A stretch of DNA of 64,000 nt from CAVVST01 sp963750995 (GTDB lineage Bacteria > Acidobacteriota > Vicinamibacteria > Vicinamibacterales > UBA2999). The translations under genes were made by a program, and so were the position numbers. Below the pieces are notes generated by a model, which was not told the origin of the DNA, did not search any database, and saw only the letters and a list, made by a program, of their open reading frames with translations. The stretch is from contig CAVVST010000005.1 of the NCBI GenBank assembly GCA_963750995.1, positions 1,426,001 to 1,490,000 on the forward strand, in the 5' to 3' direction. Positions 1 to 11,138 of this stretch are shown piece by piece; position 1 is the stretch's first letter, and each line of letters opens with the position of its first letter.

Positions 1-1104
1 CAGGTCCTGTACTTCGAGCGGCCGCATCTGCCGGTCGCGCGCAAAGACGTCGCTGCTCTCGCAGATCGGGCCGACGACATCCCACGAGCTCTCAGCGCCG
101 GCCCTCGGATGGACCGGCACGATACGGTGGTACGAGCCGTACAGCGCGGGACGAATCAGTTCGCTCATGCCGGCGTCGAGGACCGCGAACTGGCGGCCGT
201 CGGGATAGCGCTTGGTATCGACGACCCTGGCCACGAGCGCGCCGGCATGACCGACGACCGACCGCCCCGGCTCGAGCAGCACCGGCAGCCCACTGCGCCG
301 CAGCTCGGAAATGACCGCATCCGCATACTCGGTCGGTCCCGCGACCGGGCGTCCCTCGTAGGCGATTCCAAGTCCTCCCCCGACGTCGAGGTGCTCGAGC
401 TCGAAGCCGTCGTCGCCCAGCTCCGTCGCCAGGGTGGCGAGCGTGCGGGCGGCGCGGCGAAGCGGCTCGGCGGTGGTGATCTGCGAGCCGATGTGGACGT
501 GGACGCCGACGAACCGCAGGCCCGGGCGTCTCCGGCGATCGCGGTAGATGGCGCGGGCGTCCTGTAATGGGACGCCGAACTTGTTGATCCGCAGTCCCGT
601 AGAAATATTTGGATGACTGCCGGCGTCGATATCGGGGTTCACCCGCAGCGCCACGCGGGCCTCGCGGCCCGCCGCCGCGGCCAGCGCGGCGATCCGATCC
701 AGCTCGCCGGCGGACTCCGCGTTGATGACCCCGATGCCAGCGCCGATCGCGAACTCGAGTTCCTCGTGCGTCTTGCCGACGCCGGTGAACACGATCTCGT
801 CAGGTGCGTATCCGGCCCGCTGCGCCACCCGTATCTCCCCTGCGGAGTTGGCATCGACGCGGCTGCCGAGGGATCGAAGCAGGCGGACGATCGCGAGGGT
901 GGAGTTGGCCTTCAGCGCGTAATGGATCGCGTGCGGGTAAGCGGCGAAGGCGGCGTCGATGGCGCGGTACGCGTCTCGGATCGCTCGCGCGCTGTAGATG
1001 TAGGTGGGGGTGCCAACCGCTTCGACGATCGATTCAATGCCGACGGTGTCGCACGCGAGGCCGCTCGGAGTGGGCGTGAACGATTGGTGCACCAGCGTCC
1101 GCAT
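1..1104 (-). CDS. lysA: Diaminopimelate decarboxylase LysA (C-terminus beyond window)
   Basis: PLP-dependent fold III enzyme that decarboxylates meso-diaminopimelate to lysine, the last step of lysine synthesis, in the cytoplasm. Reading the minus strand from the ATG at 1104 gives an uninterrupted frame to the window edge. The motif HYALKAN carries the PLP lysine (about residue 65). VHVHIGSQI, DVGGGLGI (phosphate-binding glycines), LEPGRSVVG and DAGMSELIRPALYG follow in the family order, and GPICESSDVF, with the active-site Cys of the neighbouring subunit, lies near the window edge. About 368 residues are present; roughly the last 40-50 are missing. The gene is divergent from the sigma factor at 1156, about 50 bp away, so the two promoters must lie in or around that gap. 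Long plus-strand frames over this gene are shadows. Confidence 0.95.
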   Translation of the reverse strand, partial: MRTLVHQSFTPTPSGLACDTVGIESIVEAVGTPTYIYSARAIRDAYRAIDAAFAAYPHAIHYALKANSTLAIVRLLRSLGSRVDANSAGEIRVAQRAGYAPDEIVFTGVGKTHEELEFAIGAGIGVINAESAGELDRIAALAAAAGREARVALRVNPDIDAGSHPNISTGLRINKFGVPLQDARAIYRDRRRRPGLRFVGVHVHIGSQITTAEPLRRAARTLATLATELGDDGFELEHLDVGGGLGIAYEGRPVAGPTEYADAVISELRRSGLPVLLEPGRSVVGHAGALVARVVDTKRYPDGRQFAVLDAGMSELIRPALYGSYHRIVPVHPRAGAESSWDVVGPICESSDVFARDRQMRPLEVQDL

Positions 1105-1155
1105 GTTATCATGCGCGCATCTTCACCAACTCGCGCTCGCGCGCGCGCTGCAGCG

Positions 1156-1773
1156 ATGGCTGCTGATGCTTCGTCCGCACTTCCGCGGCCGATCGACGAG
1201 ATCATCGAACGCTGTCTCAACGGCGATCAGTCGGCCTGGGACGAGATCGTCCGTCGGCACTGGCGCCTGGTCTTCAATGTCGCGTACAAGTTCGTCGGCA
1301 CCTACGAGCTCGCGGAAGATCTATCGCAGGACGTGTTCCTCAAATTGTTCAAGTCGCTCGGCACGTTCGATCGGCGCGCGAACTTTCAGACCTGGCTGGT
1401 CAGCGTCAGCCGCAATCTGTGCATCGACCATTATCGAAGCGTGCGCAAGGAGCGCGAGGCCATCGCCCGCGACGTCGACCCGGAGGTTCTCGCTCCCGCG
1501 GCGTCAGGCCAGGGCGCGCACGCCGAGCTCGAACAGCGCGATCGTGTCCACCTCCTTCGGACGGCGCTCGATCGGCTGCCGCCGGCGCTCCGTACCGCGG
1601 TGATGCTGCGCGACGTCCAGGAGCTGACCTACCAGGAGATTGCTGACCGGCTGGGACTGCCTGAAGGCACGGTGAAGTCCCGAATCAACCGCGGGCGCAC
1701 CGAGCTCGCGCGCCACCTGCAGGCGCTGCGGCAGAAGCAGGACGCCGTTCCGAACACGGGAGTGCGAGGATGA
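1156..1773 (+). CDS. ECF-family RNA polymerase sigma factor
   Basis: Alternative sigma factor of about 205 aa. Region 2 is seen in SQDVFLKLFKSLGTF and FQTWLVSVSRNLCIDHYR (core binding and -10 recognition). Region 4 is LTYQEIADRLGLPEGTVKSR, a helix-turn-helix for the -35 element. The linker is short, as in the SigE/RpoE group. I chose the ATG at 1156; an in-frame ATG at 1111 would leave only 6 bp to the divergent lysA start. The much longer frame reaching back to 613 is antisense to lysA and is not coding. The stop overlaps the next ATG (ATGA, 1770-1773), so sigma factor and STAS protein are translationally coupled. No zinc-finger anti-sigma factor follows; a STAS-type antagonist does, which suggests control by partner switching (inference). 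Confidence 0.92.
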   Translation: MAADASSALPRPIDEIIERCLNGDQSAWDEIVRRHWRLVFNVAYKFVGTYELAEDLSQDVFLKLFKSLGTFDRRANFQTWLVSVSRNLCIDHYRSVRKEREAIARDVDPEVLAPAASGQGAHAELEQRDRVHLLRTALDRLPPALRTAVMLRDVQELTYQEIADRLGLPEGTVKSRINRGRTELARHLQALRQKQDAVPNTGVRG

Positions 1774-2111
1774 ACCTGACCACCGACCGCTCGCAGGGGG
1801 TCTCGATCGTGCGAGTCAACGAGTCCCGCCTGATGTATCCGCTCCTCTCGGAGTTCGCCAGCACGATCACGTCGCTCATCGGGTCCGGTGAGCGCCAGGT
1901 GCTGCTCGACCTCTCAACCGTGACCTACGTGGACAGCGCCACCATCGGGTGCCTGATGGACCTGTACCGCCAGGCGACGGCTGCCGGCGGCGCGCTCAAG
2001 CTCGCCGGGGTACAGAAGCGCGTGGAGACGATGCTGACGATGACCGGGGCGCAGAATTTCCTCGAGATCCATCCCGATGCCACCTCGGCGATCCGGAGCT
2101 TCGGGGCCTAG
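1770..2111 (+). CDS. STAS-domain anti-sigma factor antagonist
   Basis: 113 aa, a single STAS domain of the SpoIIAA/RsbV type. The beta strand VLLDLSTVTYVDSATIG places a serine at the usual phosphorylation site (VDSATIG), followed by the helix GCLMDLYRQA. Family members bind an HPK-like anti-sigma kinase (SpoIIAB/RsbW) when unphosphorylated and so free the sigma factor. Here the gene overlaps an ECF-type sigma gene by 4 bp, an unusual partner for a STAS antagonist. No anti-sigma kinase is encoded nearby, so the partner is either encoded elsewhere or this protein acts in another way, for instance as a direct sigma regulator (inference). Confidence 0.88.
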   Translation: MNLTTDRSQGVSIVRVNESRLMYPLLSEFASTITSLIGSGERQVLLDLSTVTYVDSATIGCLMDLYRQATAAGGALKLAGVQKRVETMLTMTGAQNFLEIHPDATSAIRSFGA

Positions 2112-2113
2112 CC

Positions 2114-2377
2114 ATGCGCGCCATCACGACGACGACCGGCGCCACCATCACCCTCGACGGCGACCTGCTCGCCATCATGGAGACCCTTTACCGCGAGGTC
2201 ACCGCCCGGCGCGAGCTCGAACGGACCTTCGAGGACATGATGCGGGAAATTAACCACCTCATCGGCCAGATGACGGACGAAGAGCGTCAGACCTACCTGC
2301 GCGAGAGCCTGTTCCTGAATACCGTGAAGTACCAGAACGACAAGCTCGACGCCTACATGCGGAAGATCGGCAAATAA
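2114..2377 (+). CDS. Small helical protein, third gene of the sigma/STAS operon
   Basis: 87 aa starting at the ATG at 2114, two bases after the STAS stop. I do not recognise a named family. It has an N-terminal strand-like segment (ITTTTGATITLDGD), then a long charged, probably coiled helical stretch: YREVTARRELERTFEDMMRE, then QMTDEERQTYLRESLF. There is no signal peptide or membrane segment. Tight packing behind the sigma factor and STAS genes suggests a role in that switch, possibly as the missing sigma-binding or scaffolding partner (inference). A terminator-like hairpin follows directly, so this is probably the last gene of the operon. Confidence 0.7.
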   Translation: MRAITTTTGATITLDGDLLAIMETLYREVTARRELERTFEDMMREINHLIGQMTDEERQTYLRESLFLNTVKYQNDKLDAYMRKIGK

Positions 2378-2379
2378 AA

Positions 2380-2409
2380 AGGGCGGGGCCGCCTTGCGGC
2401 TCCCGCCCT
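2380..2409. terminator. Strong hairpin between convergent genes
   Basis: AGGGCGGG-GCCGC then a CTT loop then GCGGC-T-CCCGCCCT makes a near-perfect 13-bp GC stem right after the stop at 2377. On the minus strand it is followed by the T-rich complement of the AATAAAAA run, so it could end lpxC transcription as a classical intrinsic terminator as well as stop the plus-strand operon. Confidence 0.7.
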
Positions 2410-2431
2410 GTGTCGCCCCGCCAACGTCGAG

Positions 2432-3334
2432 CTAATTGACCGCCGGTACGGTCTTCACGGCCGGCGCCGATGTCGCCGGCTGCGCCGGCGCTTCGACCAG
2501 CGTCCAGCAGTCCTTTTCTTCAAGCACGCGCGCCGCGAACTCCGTGTGAAGCGCGTGGCCGCCGCGATGGGCGACCAGATGGCCGATGATCGGATGGCCG
2601 ACCAGCGCCATGTCGCCGATTACATCGAGGATCTTGTGCCGCACGAACTCATCGTCGAACCGGAGGGCGTTGTTCAGGACGCCCGTGTCGCCGATGACGA
2701 TCGCGTTTTCGAGCGAGCCGCCGAGCGCGAGTCCCTGCTGCCGCATCCATTCGACCTCCTCGAGGAAACCGAAGGTCCGGGCCGGGGCGATCTCCTCCAG
2801 GAACGACTCTTCCGTCAGGCGGATCGTCCGCGACTGGTGGCGGAGCAGCGGGTGGTCGAACGCGATGCTGTACGTGACCTTGAAGTGATCCGAGGGATAC
2901 AGCGCGATGCGCTTGTCGCCGCGCGACAGCGAGATCGGGTGGAGCACCTTCAGGTACCGGCGGGCGGCCGGCAGCGGCTTGATGCCCGCTTCCTGAATCA
3001 GATACGTGAAGGGCGCCGCGCTGCCGTCCATGATCGGCACTTCCGGAGAGCTCAGTTCGACGATCGCGTTGTCGACGCCGAGGCTCACGAACGCGGCGAG
3101 CAGGTGCTCGACCGTGTCAACCCGGACGGTGTCTCGCATGAGGACGGTGGCGTGGTTGATGCCGCCGACGTGGCTCACTGTGGCCGGGACTTCGCGGCCG
3201 CCAAGATCGGAACGGCGAAAGCTGATACCGGCATCAGCAGGAGCCGGCTTGAGTGAGAGCGTGACCTTGTTGCCCGAATGAAGACCGATTCCGGCGCAGG
3301 ATATCGGTCGGCGAAGCGTCCGTTGTGCGTGCAT
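2432..3334 (-). CDS. lpxC: UDP-3-O-acyl-N-acetylglucosamine deacetylase LpxC
   Basis: Zinc amidase catalysing the committed step of lipid A synthesis, so the organism makes a lipopolysaccharide outer membrane. It begins MHAQRTLRRPI..GIGLHSG, the standard LpxC opening. The zinc ligand histidine is in VDTVEHLLAAF (about H77), followed by PIMDGSAAPF, ARTFGF and RHKILDVIGD with the second His and Asp ligands, then the HRGGHALH catalytic-His region. It is about 300 aa, normal for the family, with a slightly extended Ala/Pro-rich C-terminus. The ATG at 3334 is preceded by an AGGGAG ribosome-binding site; the longer frame beginning at 3382 lacks one. It is monocistronic, with an upstream gap of about 260 bp. 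Confidence 0.96.
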   Translation of the reverse strand: MHAQRTLRRPISCAGIGLHSGNKVTLSLKPAPADAGISFRRSDLGGREVPATVSHVGGINHATVLMRDTVRVDTVEHLLAAFVSLGVDNAIVELSSPEVPIMDGSAAPFTYLIQEAGIKPLPAARRYLKVLHPISLSRGDKRIALYPSDHFKVTYSIAFDHPLLRHQSRTIRLTEESFLEEIAPARTFGFLEEVEWMRQQGLALGGSLENAIVIGDTGVLNNALRFDDEFVRHKILDVIGDMALVGHPIIGHLVAHRGGHALHTEFAARVLEEKDCWTLVEAPAQPATSAPAVKTVPAVN

Positions 3335-3592
3335 CAAGCTCCCTGGTCGTGAACCGAGGATTTCACGAAGGGAAGCAATCACAATGCCGAGCTGGGCAAT
3401 GGTTGGGGAACCTTTCTAAGTAATTGCACCGGAACGGCTTGCAGCAGAGTCTACGGCCGTGTTGCACTTTCGCCGTCACCCTTTTGTTGCAGCCCTGCCA
3501 CAACGCCTGCGGCGAAATCCGTGGCGAGTTTACCACAGGGCACATGCCCTGAACGACAGATTTGTCATTCGGAACTGGGGTCAGACCGAGGG
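3335..3592. other. Intergenic region between uvrA and lpxC
   Basis: 258 bp with no gene that I can support. It must hold the lpxC promoter on the minus strand, but I see no convincing consensus boxes. At its left end it carries a GGTCAGACC palindrome (listed separately). Minus-strand frames crossing it are out-of-frame continuations of uvrA. Confidence 0.5.
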
Positions 3593-6526
<2,934 letters not shown>

Positions 6527-6555
6527 ACCTACAGTCAGGGTCCCCGGGGAAAAAC

Positions 6556-8061
6556 CTAATCCTTCATATTACTCCGGAGCCGGCTGTGCCTGTACCCGTA
6601 CAGCACGTAAATGACGACGCCGATGACGAGCCAGATGCCGAAGCGTTCCCATGCCTGGTACGGCAAGCCGACCATGACAAAGAGGCATGCCGCCACGCCA
6701 AGCGGCGCGATCACCCACACGAACGGCACCTTGAACGGGCGCGGACGTTCCGGCTCCTTGACGCGCAGGACGAGGACGCCGGCGCACACCAGCGCGAATG
6801 CGAAAAGCGTCCCGATGTTCGTCAGGTCGTAAGTCTCGGCCGCGTCGCCGATGAGCGACGCCAGAGCGACGACGATGCCGGTGACAAGAGTCGTGACATA
6901 TGGGATGCGCGTCTTCGGATCGACCCTGCGCTGCCCAGGACGGCAGCAGGCCGTCGCGCGCCATCGAGAAGAAGATGCGCGGCTGGCCGTATTGAAACAC
7001 GAGCAGCACCGCCGACATCGAGACGACGGCGCCAAGAGCGACGATCCAGCCGACACCGGCGTACCCAGTGAGTTCCAGCGCGCGCGCCAGCGGATCCGCG
7101 ACGCCGAGCTGGTCGTACGGCACCATCCCGGTGAGGACGGCGCCGACGATCACGTAGATGATGGTGCACACGGCCAGTCCGCCGAGGATGCCGATCGGCA
7201 GGTTGCGCTGCGGGTTCATGGTCTCTTCGGCCGCGGTCGAAATGGCGTCGAAGCCGATATAGGCGAAGAACACAATCGCCGCGCCCTGGTGGATGCCGGT
7301 GAAACCGTTCGGCGCGAACGGCGTGTAGTTGGCGGGCTCGATGTTCATCAGCCCGACCGCGATGAACAGCCCGAGCGCCAGCAATTTGATTACGACCATG
7401 ATGTTGTTGGCCGTGGAGCTCTCGCGCGCGCCGCGCAGCAGGAGCCAGGTAATGATCATCACGATGGCGAACGCCGGAACGTTGACGAGAACGGGGACGC
7501 CGCCGACCTGCGGCGCAGTATCAAGCAGCGCGCGCACATCCGGGTTCGCGCTGAGCAGGGCCGACCGGTAGCCGGTGGTCAGCCAGGCTGGCAGGTCCAC
7601 ACCAACGCCGCCCAGCAGCGTGTTGAAATAATCGCCCCACGAGATTGCGACCGCGACGTTGCCGACCGCGTACTCGAGGATCAGGTCCCACCCGATGATC
7701 CATGCCACGAGCTCTCCCAGCGTCGCGTAGGATACGCGTAGGCGCTCCCGGCCTGCGGGATCATCGCCGCCAGCTCCGCGTAGCACAGCGCGGAAAGCGC
7801 GCACGCCGCGCCCAGGAGGATGAAAGAAAAAATCAGCGCCGGTCCGGCCCCGTAACGAATCACCTCGCCGTTGGGTCCGAGCTGCCCTGCGGCCGCAGTC
7901 CCGATGGCGCCGAAAATACCGGCGCCGATCACTGCGCCGATCGCGAGCATCACCAGGTCGCCGGCGCCGAGGACCCGCTTTAGCGCGTGCGCATCTTCGC
8001 CTGGCGGTTGCAGATCCTCGATCGGCTTTCGCGCGAAAATCGTAATGGGGTCGGGAGTCAT
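6556..8061 (-). pseudogene. APC-family amino-acid permease, two frameshifts
   Basis: A polytopic amino-acid/polyamine permease of the cationic amino-acid transporter group. Conserved segments read in order once two single-base shifts are bridged: GAVIGAGIFGAIGTAAAGQL and QAGSAYAY in the first frame; YATLGELVAWIIGWDLILEY, FFAYIGFDAISTAAEE and RIFFSMARDGLLP in the second; DPKTRIPYVTTLVTGI and the last helices in the third. The first shift, near 7730, needs one extra base (TAT-CC-TAC). The second, near 6935, has one base too many. All transmembrane segments and the C-terminus are otherwise intact, so the damage is either very recent or an assembly error. The start codon (8061) and first six codons lie inside an inverted repeat, so the original N-terminus may be lost. 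Confidence 0.8.
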
Positions 8062-8124
8062 TTTCAGAGGACACTCCTTAGCCGGACTAAGGAGTGTCCT
8101 CTGAAAATGACTCCCGACCCCATT
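8044..8124. repeat. Perfect 38-bp inverted repeat (REP-like, second family)
   Basis: The arms 8044-8081 and 8087-8124 are exact reverse complements around a 5-base loop CCGGA. The outer end reads AATGGGGTCGGGAGTCATTT. The right edge abuts, without a spare base, the TGA (8125-8127) of the beta-propeller gene. The left arm contains the ATG and first codons of the permease. RNA from either strand would form a very stable hairpin. The outer sequence looks like a dispersed REP family; copy number elsewhere in the genome cannot be judged here. Confidence 0.9.
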
Positions 8125-9105
8125 TCAAAAACGGTAAGCGGTTTCGTTCGAGGCGACGACGACCTCGCCCTGCGGTCCGAATGCGATGCCGACGAGTGCG
8201 CCGCCCGTCACGACCATCTCTGGCGGCCCGTCCAGGTCCGCAAACCGGTACACACCGCTCACGCCGGCGAGCGCGTCGATCACATGCAGCGTACCGTCCG
8301 GCGCGAACGCCAGTCCCTGCGGACGCCCGAGCGGGGACGGCAGCGGGCGAACGCGTCCGTCCCGATCGACCCGGTACACGTAGTCGTAGGCATTCAGCGT
8401 CGGCGCCGTCACGAACAGTTCCTGATCGACGCTCATCGCCAGGTGAAACGCCGCGACGCTCGCAGGGATGGCTGCAAACGCCGACGCCTGTCCGTCACGC
8501 ACACGGAAGATCGTGCCTGACCTGTCGCCTACGTACATCGATCCGTCCCGGTCAAACGCGATCCCGCACGCGACGCCGAGGTCCGACGCCACCTGCTCAT
8601 GCGCACCCTCCTCGTCGATCCGGTAGACGGCGCCCTCGAACCGGCTCGATACATACAGATGACCGTCAGGGCCGATGGCCATCGACGTGGCATTGACGAT
8701 ACCTGACGCAAACGGCTCGCGCGTGCCGTCGCGGGTGACCCGAAAAATCGAGACGGGCGCTTCCTGCCCGCGTGAGCCGCTGTAGGTGACGAACAGGTTG
8801 CCCCGGGCGTCGAAAACGGGGTTGTCCACCTGGTGCAGTCCTGTTGCCCACTTCGCGCCCACGCTTACGAACACCGTTTCACCGGGCGCGCCAGGAATCT
8901 TCACCGGTGTCGGTCCGCCCTCGAGGTCCTCGGGCACCGTGAGGACGAGCCGGCTCGAGGAGGCAAATGCGACACGGGCCGGCGTATCGCCGAGCGGGAC
9001 GGTCTGAAGTCTGTCGAAAGGAAACGATGAGCCGTAAATCGTGACGCGTCCGCCTTCTACCGCTCGCAGCGGACGGACGGAGGAAATCGTGGGACCCGCA
9101 CCCAT
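8125..9105 (-). CDS. IPT/TIG plus NHL/SMP-30-like beta-propeller protein
   Basis: 326 aa. The N-terminal 80 residues (TISSVRPLRAVEGGRVTIYG, then PARVAFASSSRLVLTVPE) look like an IPT/TIG immunoglobulin-like domain. The rest is a six-bladed propeller with repeating blade motifs such as NPVFDARGNLFVTYSG, SMAIGPDGHLYVSS, GIAFDRDGSMYVGD and QGLAFAPDGTLHVID. Such propellers bind ligands or act as lactonases; no catalytic metal ligands are convincing here, so I give no reaction. It has no obvious signal peptide. The ATG at 9105 has a GAGGGGA ribosome-binding site. The gene is co-directional with HNH (upstream) and the permease (downstream). Its stop touches the inverted repeat at 8044-8124. Confidence 0.8.
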   Translation of the reverse strand: MGAGPTISSVRPLRAVEGGRVTIYGSSFPFDRLQTVPLGDTPARVAFASSSRLVLTVPEDLEGGPTPVKIPGAPGETVFVSVGAKWATGLHQVDNPVFDARGNLFVTYSGSRGQEAPVSIFRVTRDGTREPFASGIVNATSMAIGPDGHLYVSSRFEGAVYRIDEEGAHEQVASDLGVACGIAFDRDGSMYVGDRSGTIFRVRDGQASAFAAIPASVAAFHLAMSVDQELFVTAPTLNAYDYVYRVDRDGRVRPLPSPLGRPQGLAFAPDGTLHVIDALAGVSGVYRFADLDGPPEMVVTGGALVGIAFGPQGEVVVASNETAYRF

Positions 9106-9124
9106 GTAGGTCCCCTCTTTTATC

Positions 9125-9661
9125 CTAGTTTTCGTTGTCGAGCTCGACGTTCCAATAGAGGTAATCGCGCCAGCTCTCGGGCGCGTTCCGCAGGCCGATT
9201 GTGATACGGATTGCGGGCGCCGAATCCGGCCGGCGCGGCGTCCGCAGCAGCCGCATCCCCGCCTCCGACGGCGTCCGGCCGCCCTTCCTCCGGTTGCAGC
9301 TGATGCAGCAGGTGACGATGTTCTCCCAGTCCTTGCGGCCGCCCTGTGCGACCGGCACGACGTGGTCGAACGTCAGCTCCGACGTGGACATCGCCTCGCT
9401 GCAGTATTGGCAGGTGTGATAGTCGCGCGCGTAGATATTGGCGCGGGAGAAGGGGACGTAATCGAACCTGCGTTTGATCTTGACGAAGCGGAGGAGGCGT
9501 ATGACCGACGGCAGCTTGAAGCTGACGGACACTGCCCTTATCTCGCGGTCGTGGACCGCGATCACCTCTACCTTCCCCTGGCACCAGAGCGTAATCGCCT
9601 TCTGCCAGTTGACGACCTTGAGAGGCTCGTACGAGGCGTTTAGAAGGAGCGTCTGCTCCAT
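9125..9661 (-). CDS. HNH endonuclease domain protein
   Basis: 178 aa from the ATG at 9661 (MEQTLLLNASYEPLKVV, the usual opening of this stand-alone HNH family). The HNH/zinc core is CQYCSEAM, then TFDHVVPVAQGG (catalytic DH), WENIVTCCISCNRRKGG with the second zinc Cys pair and the HNH asparagine. Family members are nucleases in almost all phyla, often stand-alone; their cellular substrate is not settled. An in-frame ATG 20 codons upstream exists but the family consensus begins here. Head-to-head with the NlpC/P60 gene (start 9724), leaving about 60 bp for both promoters. It is not next to any restriction or phage gene. Confidence 0.9.
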   Translation of the reverse strand: MEQTLLLNASYEPLKVVNWQKAITLWCQGKVEVIAVHDREIRAVSVSFKLPSVIRLLRFVKIKRRFDYVPFSRANIYARDYHTCQYCSEAMSTSELTFDHVVPVAQGGRKDWENIVTCCISCNRRKGGRTPSEAGMRLLRTPRRPDSAPAIRITIGLRNAPESWRDYLYWNVELDNEN

Positions 9662-9723
9662 GACCGCGTTTATGATAACCGGAGGCCGCCTGAGCTGTCC
9701 AGAATGGTAGAGCCCGAACACTA

Positions 9724-10330
9724 GTGAACACAGTGGGTTACACCGATACCACCGACGTGATCCGGAGATACCTGGCCCTGGGTGTGGTCGCGGTGGCCGT
9801 TCTGAACGGCGCCTGCGCCGCGCGAGGTGGTGTCCCTCGCCCCTTCCCAGGCGCCGCCCTCCCCCCGGGCGCGGTCGAAACCTCCCCGGAACTTCCGCCG
9901 ACGGCCGCGCCGCCCGCGCTCGTCAGTACCGCCCTGCAATACCAGGGTGTGCCCTACAGGAACGGCGGAAGCGATCCCTCCGGCTTTGATTGCAGCGGTT
10001 TCGTGCAGTACGTGTTCGCGAAGTTCGGGACGGCGCTGCCGCGCGAAGTGCGCGAGCAGTACCACGCCGGCACGCCCATCGACGTGGACGACGTCGAAGC
10101 GGGCGATCTTCTGTTCTTCGAGACGGTCAGCCGCGGCGCCTCGCACGTCGGCATGGCCGTCGGCGGCGGCCAGTTCGTTCACGCCCCCAGCTCCCGCGGC
10201 GTTGTCCGCGTGGAACGGTATGACTCCTCGGTACTGGGCACAGCGTTTCGTCGGCGCCCGCCGCGTCGTCGTTGCTGGCTCCCCGCTGACCCGTGGCGGG
10301 CTGCCCGGCGCGGTCCGCGCGTCCTACTAA
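9724..10330 (+). CDS. NlpC/P60 cell-wall peptidase lipoprotein, one frameshift
   Basis: Predicted secreted cysteine peptidase of the C40 family that cuts peptidoglycan peptides. The N-terminus has a hydrophobic stretch ending LNGAC, a probable lipobox. A proline-rich linker leads to the catalytic domain: PYRNGGSDPSGFDCSGFVQY (catalytic Cys in DCSG), then GDLLFFET and SHVGMAVGGGQFVHAP (catalytic His). After VERYDSS the frame breaks; dropping one G at 10230/10231 restores the expected YWAQRFVGARRVV ending and a stop at 10330. Without that correction the frame runs on to 10491 with nonsense sequence. The start is a GTG at 9724, or possibly the GTG at 9733. Catalytic residues precede the break. 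Confidence 0.82.
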
Positions 10331-10367
10331 CCAACTCCCAGACTTCTGCCGTTCGATGGCTCGATGC

Positions 10368-11003
10368 TCACGGGAGCGATACGAGCGCCTTGTGCCCCAG
10401 TCTGCGCGCCTCGACGAGAGTTCGCATCGTTCGAGCGTCCTCGTCTGAGAACTGCCAGTCGAGGGGCGCGTTCCGACGCAACTCCGACTGAGACCAGACT
10501 GCTCGCATGAGTCCACGCGTGGAATGCCGATTCGTTCCCATCAGGAGATGCCCGATTTCGTGGGCGACCGCCCGTCCCAGCAGGCCCACTCGATCCGCAT
10601 CAGCCCCGCGTGCCAGCACTGCGATGCGATCCGCGTAGATGCTGGCCGTCTTTCCCGTCGATGTCCCGCGATCGATCAGGGAGAATCCCAGGGATTGCCG
10701 ATGGTGCCTGGCATTGGCGTCCGTCGCGGATACGACGTGCACGATGACCTCGCCGGGACCGAGTGGCCGATGGCAGGCAGACGCGACCTGCCCGGCTTCC
10801 AACCAGCATGCTGACCACGTCACCGTAATGCCGGCGGTATCAAGAATCGCGGTCGCCAGACGGCGAGCGGCACTGAACTCATCTGCCGGGACCGCGACCT
10901 TATAGAAGCGCACCACGACGGCCGGGCCGGGCATCGGTTCCGCTTCGGCGCCCGCATTCACCGGAATTTCAAGTAAGACCAGAACCAGTAAGAGTCCGCG
11001 CAT
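10368..11003 (-). CDS. Secreted zincin-type metallopeptidase-like protein
   Basis: 211 aa from the ATG at 11003, which has a GGAGG ribosome-binding site nine bases upstream; the ATG at 11015 is less likely. A signal peptide (RGLLLVLVLLEIPVNAGAEA) is followed by a compact domain with HEIGHLLMGTNRH: an HExxH zinc site plus a third His eight residues on, then GLMRAVW, which could act as a Met-turn. This arrangement resembles metzincin-like secreted proteases, but the spacing is not the classical HExxHxxGxxH. Two cysteines (CWLEAGQVASAC) may form a disulfide. Substrate unknown. It is convergent with the NlpC/P60 gene, and its start faces the sigma factor at 11139. Confidence 0.72.
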   Translation of the reverse strand: MRGLLLVLVLLEIPVNAGAEAEPMPGPAVVVRFYKVAVPADEFSAARRLATAILDTAGITVTWSACWLEAGQVASACHRPLGPGEVIVHVVSATDANARHHRQSLGFSLIDRGTSTGKTASIYADRIAVLARGADADRVGLLGRAVAHEIGHLLMGTNRHSTRGLMRAVWSQSELRRNAPLDWQFSDEDARTMRTLVEARRLGHKALVSLP

Positions 11004-11138
11004 GTCCGCCTCCACCTGATCACGCGGAAATCTCGGGGGGATTCACTCAGCAGCGGTGAAAAACGCGGTGTGAGGGAATGTCGCGGGGAATTACGCGTTA
11101 GTGAAGGAGGCGAGGTATTCTGCGCGTCTATTTGAGCC

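Noticed and set aside
613..1155. Long N-terminal extension of the first sigma factor
   Set aside because: This stretch is antisense to lysA, which reads perfectly on the other strand.
7740..8074. Continuous 501-aa frame for the permease starting at 8074
   Set aside because: Its first 110 residues are nonsense read in the wrong frame across the inverted repeat; the true N-terminus is in the other frame up to about 7730.
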